Positions 1 through 5,243 of a stretch of 12,068 bases of DNA are shown piece after piece. Every line of letters begins with the position of its first letter. Position 1 is the stretch's first letter. The notes below the pieces were generated by a model. The model searched no databases, was not told where the DNA came from, and saw nothing but the letters and a program-made list of their open reading frames with translations. This stretch comes from Candidatus Zhuqueibacterota bacterium. Its GTDB lineage: Bacteria; SM23-31. The translations under genes and the position numbers were made by a program. The stretch is from positions 1-12,068 of the forward strand of contig JADFON010000028.1 of the NCBI GenBank assembly GCA_022562855.1. Direction: 5' to 3'.

Positions 1-110
1 CCGCAGTGCGTAACCTTGACCTCTACTTCCCACGCGCCAAGCTGACCCGGGTCCCATTGGTAGTTAACAAGAGGATTGCCCACTTTTAGCGCCGCATAAC
101 CATTTAGCAT
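1..110 (-). CDS. Possible N-terminal gene fragment running off the left edge
   Basis: On the minus strand an open frame begins at an ATG at 110-108 and stays open to the edge (36 codons). The upstream in-frame stop is at 137-135. The translation contains GNPLVNYQWDPGQLGAWEVE, which reads like real protein, and a GGG-containing purine stretch lies about 12 bases before the ATG, but I do not recognise a family. A second minus-strand frame (246 to 64) overlaps it and contains SYIDLTNKNFTIVDRE, vaguely like the start of aldehyde ferredoxin oxidoreductases. The two frames could be halves of a frameshifted gene, or neither may be real. The plus strand is also open from position 3 to a stop at 87-89, so openness alone proves little. 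Confidence is low. Confidence 0.22.
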   Translation of the reverse strand, partial: MLNGYAALKVGNPLVNYQWDPGQLGAWEVEVKVTHC

Positions 111-215
111 TTTTGTCCCGCACCCTTTCTCTATCTACAATTGTAAAGTTTTTGTTTGTTAAATCAATGTAAGAGACTGTTGCATAATTGCCAAAATAAG
201 CCCAAAAATCTGTAT

Positions 216-274
216 GCGGGGTCGTCTCTGACCCCGCTTTGAGCACAGATGTTCGGGTCAGGGACGACCCGAAC
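216..274. repeat. REP-like twin hairpin (two inverted copies)
   Basis: Two perfect hairpins lie 13 bases apart. The first (216-237) has 8-base arms GCGGGGTC/GACCCCGC around a 6-base loop. The second (251-274) has 9-base arms GTTCGGGTC/GACCCGAAC around a 6-base loop. The second, read on the opposite strand, repeats the core of the first: GGGTCGTCYCTGACCC matches at 15 of 16 positions. Outside the core the arms differ between copies but remain paired within each copy, so the changes compensate. This is the architecture of REP/BIME-type intergenic repeats. No T-run follows either hairpin, so a terminator is unlikely. It lies about 75 bases before iscS. Whether it recurs elsewhere in the genome cannot be seen here. 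Confidence 0.6.
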
Positions 275-291
275 TACGCTGTTTTAGGATT

Positions 292-320
292 TTGCAACGC
301 TCTCATAAGATAGATATTCT
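292..320 (+). promoter_or_regulatory. Possible sigma70-type promoter for iscS
   Basis: TTGCAA (292-297) and TATTCT (315-320) are separated by 17 bases; each matches its consensus hexamer at 4 of 6 positions. Transcription would start near 327, leaving a leader of about 20 bases before the iscS ATG. The region is AT-rich, so a chance match is quite possible. Confidence 0.3.
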
Positions 321-347
321 AATAATTATTTTAGATTGAGATTGATG

Positions 348-1562
348 ATGAAACTTCCGATTTACATGGATAGTCTTGCGACGACGCCTGTAGATCCGCG
401 TGTATTGGATAAGATGCTGCCCTATTTTAAGGAGCGCTTTGGAAACGCCGCAAGTACGACGCACCCGTTCGGATGGGATGCCGAAGAGGCGGTTGAAACG
501 GCGAGGGATCAAGTCGCCGACCTGATTGGAGCCGATGCATCAGAAATTATTTTCACAAGCGGGGCGACGGAATCGAATAATCTCGCAATCGTCGGCGCAG
601 CCCGTATGTACGCTGATAAGGGCAATCATATTATTATCTCAGAAACCGAACACAAAGCGGTCCTCGATCCAACCTATTCGCTCAAGGCGCAGGGTTTCGA
701 CATTACCTATTTGAAAGTAGATAAATACGGTCTGATCGATCCCGAAGACGTTCGCAAGTCCATAACAGACAAAACCATATTAGTAAGTATAATGGCGGCA
801 AACAATGAAATAGGAACGGTTGCGCCGATAGGCGAGATCGGAAAAATTACAAGAGAAAAAGGTGTGTTATTTCACACTGACGCCGTACAGGCTGTGGGGA
901 AAATCCCTTTCAATGTCAACGAATCGAACGTCGATATAGCCTCATTAACCGCACACAAAATGTATGGACCGAAAGGATGCGGCGCATTATATGTCAGAAA
1001 AAAAGAACCCCGTGTAAAATTGATTCCGATTATCGAGGGCGGAGGTCATGAAAATGGCATGAGATCCGGCACCTTGAATGTACCGGGTATTGTCGGATTC
1101 GGGGCTGCCTGTGAACTCTGTATGAATGAGATGGAAGATGAGTCGAAACGGTTATCCGGTTTAAGAGAAAAGCTTTATTTTTTGATTACCGGTCATCTCG
1201 ATGAAGTATATCTCAACGGTCATCCCGAGAAGAGACTCCCGCACAATCTGAACCTCGCATTCAGATTTGTAGAGGGACAGTCGCTTCTTTTAGGTCTCAA
1301 AAACGTAGCCCTGTCTGCGGGTTCGGCGTGCAGCTCAAAAAACTCAAATGCCTCGCACGTCCTGATGGCGACGGGAATAGGAGAGGAGTTAGCGTCTAAT
1401 ACGGTCCGGTTCGGGATTCACCGTTTTACCACGGATGAGGAGATCGACTATGTCGCCGATGAAGTAATAAAGGTAGTGAAACAACTACGGGATTTGTCTC
1501 CCTTGTACAAGGAGGGTTTTGCAAATAACAAATTAAAATCTTTTAATTTTAATACAAATTAA
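348..1562 (+). CDS. iscS: Cysteine desulfurase IscS (PLP-dependent)
   Basis: IscS takes sulfur from L-cysteine, giving alanine and an enzyme persulfide that supplies sulfur for Fe-S clusters and tRNA thiolation in the cytoplasm. The protein is a class V aminotransferase fold. Visible landmarks are the N-terminal KLPIYMDSLATTPVDPRV, the EH motif (His102), HTDAVQ (Asp178, Gln181), the PLP lysine in AHKMYGPKG (Lys204) and the catalytic Cys328 in SAGSACSS. The long loop around Cys328 marks group I (IscS/NifS) and not SufS. Starting at the ATG at 348 gives 404 residues and places Lys204 and Cys328 almost exactly as in E. coli IscS, so I prefer it to the upstream TTG (336) or ATG (345). The loop after the cysteine (KNSNASHVL) and the Asn/Phe-rich C-terminus depart from the usual ASLEPSYVL and tail. 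The A-type carrier gene follows after 47 bases; no iscU, iscR, hscA or hscB is in the window. Confidence 0.96.
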   Translation: MKLPIYMDSLATTPVDPRVLDKMLPYFKERFGNAASTTHPFGWDAEEAVETARDQVADLIGADASEIIFTSGATESNNLAIVGAARMYADKGNHIIISETEHKAVLDPTYSLKAQGFDITYLKVDKYGLIDPEDVRKSITDKTILVSIMAANNEIGTVAPIGEIGKITREKGVLFHTDAVQAVGKIPFNVNESNVDIASLTAHKMYGPKGCGALYVRKKEPRVKLIPIIEGGGHENGMRSGTLNVPGIVGFGAACELCMNEMEDESKRLSGLREKLYFLITGHLDEVYLNGHPEKRLPHNLNLAFRFVEGQSLLLGLKNVALSAGSACSSKNSNASHVLMATGIGEELASNTVRFGIHRFTTDEEIDYVADEVIKVVKQLRDLSPLYKEGFANNKLKSFNFNTN

Positions 1563-1579
1563 GTATATTATTGTAAAAT

Positions 1580-1592
1580 TGCTATAATAGCA
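1580..1592 (+). promoter_or_regulatory. Extended -10 promoter within a 13-base palindrome, upstream of iscA
   Basis: TGCTATAATAGCA is a perfect odd palindrome (arms TGCTAT/ATAGCA, centre A at 1586). It contains TGnTATAAT, the full extended -10 consensus, at 1580-1588. No convincing -35 lies upstream, which extended -10 promoters can do without. Transcription would begin near 1595, just before the iscA Shine-Dalgarno AAGGA at 1598-1602. The symmetry over the -10 would suit a dimeric repressor, but that is inference. Confidence 0.42.
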
Positions 1593-1609
1593 GTAAAAAG
1601 GATATATAA

Positions 1610-1972
1610 ATGAGTAATTCTGAAGAAAAGGCAGTCTTAGATAATGCCATTCGGGTTACCGAAAATGCAGAATATGAGATCAAAAGACTGATAGAACGGG
1701 AAGAAGCCTCATCAGAAAGCGGGTTAAAAGTCGGAGTAAAAGGAGGAGGCTGTTCCGGTCTGATGTATACTATAGATTTTGCAAAAGGACCTGAAAAGGG
1801 TGAACGGGTATTTGAAGACAAGGGAATTAAGATCTTTGTTGATTTAAAGAGTTTTCTATATCTTCAAGGAACGGTCCTTGATTTTTCCGGCGGTCTGAAC
1901 GGCAAGGGATTTGAATTTACCAATCCTAATGCTTCGAAAACATGCGGATGCGGCATGTCCTTCGGAGTATAA
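1610..1972 (+). CDS. iscA: A-type iron-sulfur carrier (HesB/IscA family)
   Basis: A-type carriers bind an Fe-S cluster, or iron, and hand it to apo-proteins. The 120-residue protein has the three conserved cysteines: Cys48 in KGGGCSGLMY and Cys112/Cys114 in the C-terminal CGCGMSFGV. The 64-residue gap between the first and second cysteine equals that of E. coli IscA (Cys35/Cys99/Cys101). The central FVDLKSFLYLQGTVLDF stretch and the FTNPNA before the CGCG are also family hallmarks. The N-terminus is about 13 residues longer than in E. coli IscA. The start is well fixed by AAGGA at 1598-1602, seven bases upstream. IscA, ErpA and SufA cannot be told apart from motifs alone; the iscS neighbour favours the iscA name. 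It can be read from the iscS transcript or from its own probable promoter at 1580-1592. Confidence 0.93.
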   Translation: MSNSEEKAVLDNAIRVTENAEYEIKRLIEREEASSESGLKVGVKGGGCSGLMYTIDFAKGPEKGERVFEDKGIKIFVDLKSFLYLQGTVLDFSGGLNGKGFEFTNPNASKTCGCGMSFGV

Positions 1973-2005
1973 TACATAAATAATAAAACTAATTGATAAC
2001 TTTTG

Positions 2006-2027
2006 GAGCAGCGCTCAGGCTCTGCTC
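2006..2027 (+). other. Short hairpin between iscA and tpx
   Basis: GAGCAG (2006-2011) can pair with CTGCTC (2022-2027) around a 10-base loop. The next bases (TTATG) are not a T-run, so this is not a good intrinsic terminator. It may be a leader structure or chance. I found no convincing promoter in the 77 bases between iscA and tpx. Confidence 0.22.
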
Positions 2028-2049
2028 TTATGTATATATTGGAGGCACG

Positions 2050-2550
2050 ATGGCTTCTATCACACTTGGCGGTGATACGATCAATACAGTTGGATCCTTA
2101 CCTGCGGTTGGTTCTAAGGCTCCCGATTTTTTGCTTACAAAGAATGATCTGTCTGACGTGAAGCTGAGCGACTATTCAGGCAAAAAAGTAATACTAAATA
2201 TATTTCCGAGTCTTGATACAGGAGTCTGTGCAGATTCTGTTCGTAAGTTTAATAATGAGGCGTCAAAACTTGACAACACTGAAGTGTTGTGTATTTCGGC
2301 TGATCTGCCGTTCGCACACGGTAGATTCTGTGAAGCGGAAGGGATCGAGAAGGTGACGACATTATCCGATTTAAGAAATAAAGATTTCGGTGACAAATAC
2401 GGTGTTCTTATTACCGACGGTGTGCTTGCAGGCGTCATGTCCCGCGCTATTGTGGTTCTTGATGAAAGCGGAACGGTACTCTATACGGAGCAAGTCCCTG
2501 AAATAAAACAAGAACCGAATTATGACGCAGCATTGGGAGCCCTGTCGTAA
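2050..2550 (+). CDS. tpx: Thiol peroxidase Tpx (atypical 2-Cys peroxiredoxin)
   Basis: Tpx reduces hydrogen peroxide and alkyl hydroperoxides using thioredoxin. The 166-residue protein is very close to E. coli Tpx (168). It has the N-terminal VGSKAPDF, the peroxidatic cysteine in [16 protein letters not shown] (Cys60, with Thr57) and the resolving cysteine in [15 protein letters not shown] (Cys94), the Tpx-specific 2-Cys arrangement. A third cysteine (Cys81) lies in the LCISADLP strand. No signal peptide is visible, so it should be cytoplasmic. An in-frame TTG at 1993 would add 19 residues unlike any Tpx; GGAGG at 2041-2045, four bases before the ATG at 2050, settles the start. The nuoI-like gene follows after 26 bases, so the two are probably co-transcribed. 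Confidence 0.96.
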   Translation: MASITLGGDTINTVGSLPAVGSKAPDFLLTKNDLSDVKLSDYSGKKVILNIFPSLDTGVCADSVRKFNNEASKLDNTEVLCISADLPFAHGRFCEAEGIEKVTTLSDLRNKDFGDKYGVLITDGVLAGVMSRAIVVLDESGTVLYTEQVPEIKQEPNYDAALGALS

Positions 2551-2576
2551 AGTTTGATTAAGCGGTGCGAAGGCAT

Positions 2577-3119
2577 ATGATAAGGCAAAACTTAAAATTG
2601 ACGACGGCGGAGAAATTTTATCTTCCGGCAATACTTAAAGGAATGCTTATTACCCTCAAGCATATGATTCGTCCTCATGACAGGGTAACCATTCAATATC
2701 CGGAAGAACGCAGAGACCACCCTACGGGTTACCGTGGATTTCACAGGCTGAATAAAGACGAACAGGGTCGCATCAAATGTGTTGCATGTGAACTGTGTGC
2801 AACTGCCTGTCCGGCGCACTGCATAACGATTGAACCGGAGCCGACGCCGGCGGAATGGACTGACAGAGAGCGCATGCCAAAGCGGTTCGATATTGATATG
2901 CTTGTTTGTATATATTGTGGAATGTGTGAGGAAGCATGCCCGGTAGACGCTATTGAGTTGACAAAAATCCATGATTGGACATCATCATCCAGAGAAGAGA
3001 TGATCTGGAACAAAGAAAAGCTTCTCGAACAATACGACAATACTACTAACGAAGCCTACATGGCAAAGATGGGTTTATCCTTAAATCCAAAAGACCAAAC
3101 CAAGAAAACAGCAGCATAA
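2577..3119 (+). CDS. nuoI: NADH-quinone oxidoreductase subunit I (NuoI), stand-alone
   Basis: NuoI is the complex I peripheral-arm subunit that carries clusters N6a and N6b and passes electrons toward quinone. The sequence shows two classical 4Fe-4S motifs: Cys68-x2-Cys71-x2-Cys74-x3-Cys78-Pro and Cys111-x2-Cys114-x2-Cys117-x3-Cys121-Pro. NuoI hallmarks surround them: LITLKHMIRP followed by IQYPEERR, GYRGFHRL, ERMPKRFDIDMLVCIYCG, and the tail EEMIWNKEKLLEQYDN. From the ATG at 2577 it has 180 residues, a normal length. GAAGG at 2569-2573 sits only three bases from that ATG; a GTG at 2565 would add four residues, so the exact start is open. No other nuo gene is in the window, which is unusual because nuoI normally lies within the nuo operon. 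A different multi-subunit oxidoreductase could use it, but the match to NuoI is strong. Confidence 0.87.
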   Translation: MIRQNLKLTTAEKFYLPAILKGMLITLKHMIRPHDRVTIQYPEERRDHPTGYRGFHRLNKDEQGRIKCVACELCATACPAHCITIEPEPTPAEWTDRERMPKRFDIDMLVCIYCGMCEEACPVDAIELTKIHDWTSSSREEMIWNKEKLLEQYDNTTNEAYMAKMGLSLNPKDQTKKTAA

Positions 3120-3229
3120 CCCATTTAGACCTATCCCTTTTTTCTTAACCTTTTCCTTCTCCCATCCTGCCGATCATTGAATATTTGAATGAATAATAAC
3201 CATATATTGCAATGTATGGCACGTTATGC

Positions 3230-3250
3230 AAGAGAAGGTCTCTTTTTTTT
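3230..3250 (+). terminator. Probable intrinsic terminator after nuoI
   Basis: AGAGA (3231-3235) pairs with TCTCT (3239-3243) around the loop AGG. The stem can extend by one A-T pair (3230/3244), and seven T residues follow (3244-3250). It lies about 110 bases after the nuoI stop. The stem is short and AT-rich, so efficiency may be modest. Read on the minus strand it has no 3' T-run, so it would not serve the convergent amidohydrolase gene. Confidence 0.45.
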
Positions 3251-3282
3251 AAATTTCCAATAATTTCTTCCCAAAACTCACC

Positions 3283-4860
3283 TTAATGTATGTTCATTCT
3301 CAGCGGTTTACCGGCGAGAGTTCCATTATAAAGCCCGTTTTCAATCACGATATTCCCGTTTACGAATAATGTCATTATGCCTTCACTGTACTGGTGCGGC
3401 TCGGTAAATGTGGCTTTATCGGTAATTGTGTTCGGATCAAATACAATGATATCAGCCACAAATCCCTTTTTTAATAATCCTCTATCCTGCAAATCCAGCA
3501 GTTCTGCCGGTAATCCCGAAGAAGACCGGATAGCCTGTTCCAATGACAAGATTTTCTTGTCCATCACATAGGTGCGGATCTTTCTGGTAAAGGTACCGTA
3601 ACTTCGAGGGTGGGGAACTCCTCTTCCGAATTCAGGAACAGAACCGTCCGATGCGGTCATTACATATGGTTTTTGCATGAAATATTCCACATCGGCTTCC
3701 TGCATGTTAAAGGAGATAATTCCGGGTCCTCCGTTCATAACTAATTCTATAGCAGTATCAACCTCATTTTTGTTCAACTCTCTGCTAATCTCCAAAAGAT
3801 TTTTGCCTTCCCATTCGGGGTTTGTTCTATAAGAAGAAATTACAATGGTCTCAGGACCGCCCCTTCTGTCAATATTTTCCGCAACTTCTCTTTTGATTCT
3901 TTCTGAAAGTTCAGGATCCTTTAATCTGCTAATCATGCCGCCGCCTGCCTGAACCCAACGGGGAATCACTGCGGAAGAGAGACCGGTGCTCGAGGCGACA
4001 TAGGGATATTGATCGGCATAGACTTTTACGCCTCTTTGTTGTGCGTTTTCGATTATCCTGCAGATTTCCTCAGCCATGCCCCATACCGGTTTTCCAAGGG
4101 CTTTTATATGTGAAATTTCCACAGGCACCCCGGCTTTCTCTCCAACTTCGATCGCCTCTTCTATCGATGCCTTTAAGCCGGTGGAATAGTTGCTTTCATC
4201 CCTGATGTGGCTGGTATAAATTCCATCAAATTCGCCGACAACACGTGCAAGCTCAATTACTTCTTCAGTTTTTGCAAAACTACCCGGGGCATAAAACAAA
4301 CCGCTCGCTAATCCAACCGCACCTTCTTCCATACCCTTTGCAATTAGTCGTTTCATTTGCTCAAGTTCTTCCGGGGTCGGTTCACGGTCTGCCGATCCTA
4401 TCACTTCGCTTCTCACTCTTCCGTGACCGATAAGATGGATAACATTCAGACCGATTCCCTGTTCTTCAAGAGTAGAGAAATACTTTCCAACTTCATATGT
4501 CCCACTGCCGCAGTTACCCGTAACCACGGTGGTAACCCCCTGCATCAGGTAATTTTGCGCGCTTTTCAGGTCTGGGTTTGTGAGGTTTCTGTCGCAATGC
4601 GTATGGACGTCGATAAATCCCGGGGCAATGTATAATCCTTTGGCATCGATGGTAGTCAAACCTTGCGAGGCATCAATAGCGCCGATTTCCACTATGTAAC
4701 CTCCTTTTATACCGATGTTTGCCTCGTAAGGGCTCTCTCCCGAACCGTCATAAATCATACCACCGATTATCACTATGTCGTATTGTTGACTGCAATTGCT
4801 TGCAAGGAAAGCTAATGGAATCAATAATAGAAGGGTTAACAATTTGAATTTTCGCACCAT
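3283..4860 (-). CDS. N-acyl-D-amino-acid deacylase-type amidohydrolase, exported, probable lipoprotein
   Basis: D-aminoacylases hydrolyse N-acyl-D-amino acids to a D-amino acid and a carboxylate. This 525-residue protein has the metallo-amidohydrolase pattern: GFIDVHTHCD (His86, His88), Cys117 in TGNCGSG at the position of the zinc-bridging cysteine of D-aminoacylase, His218 in YTSHIRDES, His251 in EISHIKALG and Asp405 in TASDGS. YADQYPY (281-287) and the C-terminal NGNIVIENG are also typical. The set of ligands suggests an active enzyme. The N-terminus (MVRKFK, a Leu-rich core, then ASNCSQQ) is a type II signal peptide with Cys23 as the lipid site; Asn at -1 is atypical. Location in the periplasm or on the outer membrane is therefore likely. 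AAGGA lies three bases before the ATG. A role in recycling D-amino-acid derivatives from cell wall is a guess; related dipeptide or N-acyl hydrolases are alternatives. Confidence 0.9.
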   Translation of the reverse strand: MVRKFKLLTLLLLIPLAFLASNCSQQYDIVIIGGMIYDGSGESPYEANIGIKGGYIVEIGAIDASQGLTTIDAKGLYIAPGFIDVHTHCDRNLTNPDLKSAQNYLMQGVTTVVTGNCGSGTYEVGKYFSTLEEQGIGLNVIHLIGHGRVRSEVIGSADREPTPEELEQMKRLIAKGMEEGAVGLASGLFYAPGSFAKTEEVIELARVVGEFDGIYTSHIRDESNYSTGLKASIEEAIEVGEKAGVPVEISHIKALGKPVWGMAEEICRIIENAQQRGVKVYADQYPYVASSTGLSSAVIPRWVQAGGGMISRLKDPELSERIKREVAENIDRRGGPETIVISSYRTNPEWEGKNLLEISRELNKNEVDTAIELVMNGGPGIISFNMQEADVEYFMQKPYVMTASDGSVPEFGRGVPHPRSYGTFTRKIRTYVMDKKILSLEQAIRSSSGLPAELLDLQDRGLLKKGFVADIIVFDPNTITDKATFTEPHQYSEGIMTLFVNGNIVIENGLYNGTLAGKPLRMNIH

Positions 4861-5243
4861 GTTTCCTTTCTAATGGAAATTGAATAGGATATATTTGATT
4901 ATTCGAATCACTTTTTACAAAAGGTGGAATAGAGAAAACTTGCCGGCGTAATGCCGTTACAAGTTAAGATAACATTCTTTTTTAAAAATAATTCAAATTA
5001 ATCTCATAAGGCATATTTATTCAGGTAACAAATCCGGTATTGTTATTGATATTGTAGAATAATTTTTGCAAAAACGGCAGGACCGAGTCAAAACTAAATA
5101 AAAAAATTATGTATTGCTTACAAAAGGGAAAGTTTTTATATTTTGTACTTTGTGTAATTATGAAATGAAACATACATTGCCGCTGGTTTGACAATCGACC
5201 TGGCGTTATAAAGAAGAGTAGTACTGTTTAAGGATTTTTTTCT
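4861..5243. other. Divergent intergenic region between amidohydrolase and HD-GYP genes
   Basis: These 383 bases are AT-rich and contain no plausible gene. They should hold promoters for both flanking genes, which are transcribed away from each other. TTGACA occurs at 5188-5193, but the nearest -10-like sequence (TATAAA, 5207-5212) is only 13 bases away, too close for a standard sigma70 promoter. The only structural element I see is the hairpin at 4937-4965. Confidence 0.5.
4937..4965. other. Imperfect inverted repeat in the amidohydrolase leader region
   Basis: AACTTG (4937-4942) pairs with CAAGTT (4960-4965), and inside it CGGC (4944-4947) pairs with GCCG (4953-4956) around the loop GTAAT. 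The internal loop is one base against three. Read on the minus strand, the direction of the amidohydrolase gene, the hairpin runs into a short TTTT-containing stretch about 75 bases before that gene's start. It could be an operator, a weak attenuator-like hairpin or chance. Confidence 0.3.

Noticed and set aside
64-246. 60-codon minus-strand open frame as an independent gene
   Set aside because: It begins inside the REP-like hairpin, has no Shine-Dalgarno and ends in low-quality sequence; kept only as half of a possible broken gene.
2592-2972. 126-codon minus-strand open frame opposite nuoI
   Set aside because: It is the shadow of a convincing plus-strand nuoI with conserved cysteine motifs; its translation shows no family features.
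3217-3231. TGGCAC...GCA resembling a sigma54 (-24/-12) promoter
   Set aside because: The spacing between the GG and GC elements is two bases too short, and the next plus-strand gene is about 2 kb away.
5188-5212. TTGACA followed by TATAAA before the HD-GYP gene
   Set aside because: The spacer is only 13 bases, too short for a normal sigma70 promoter.
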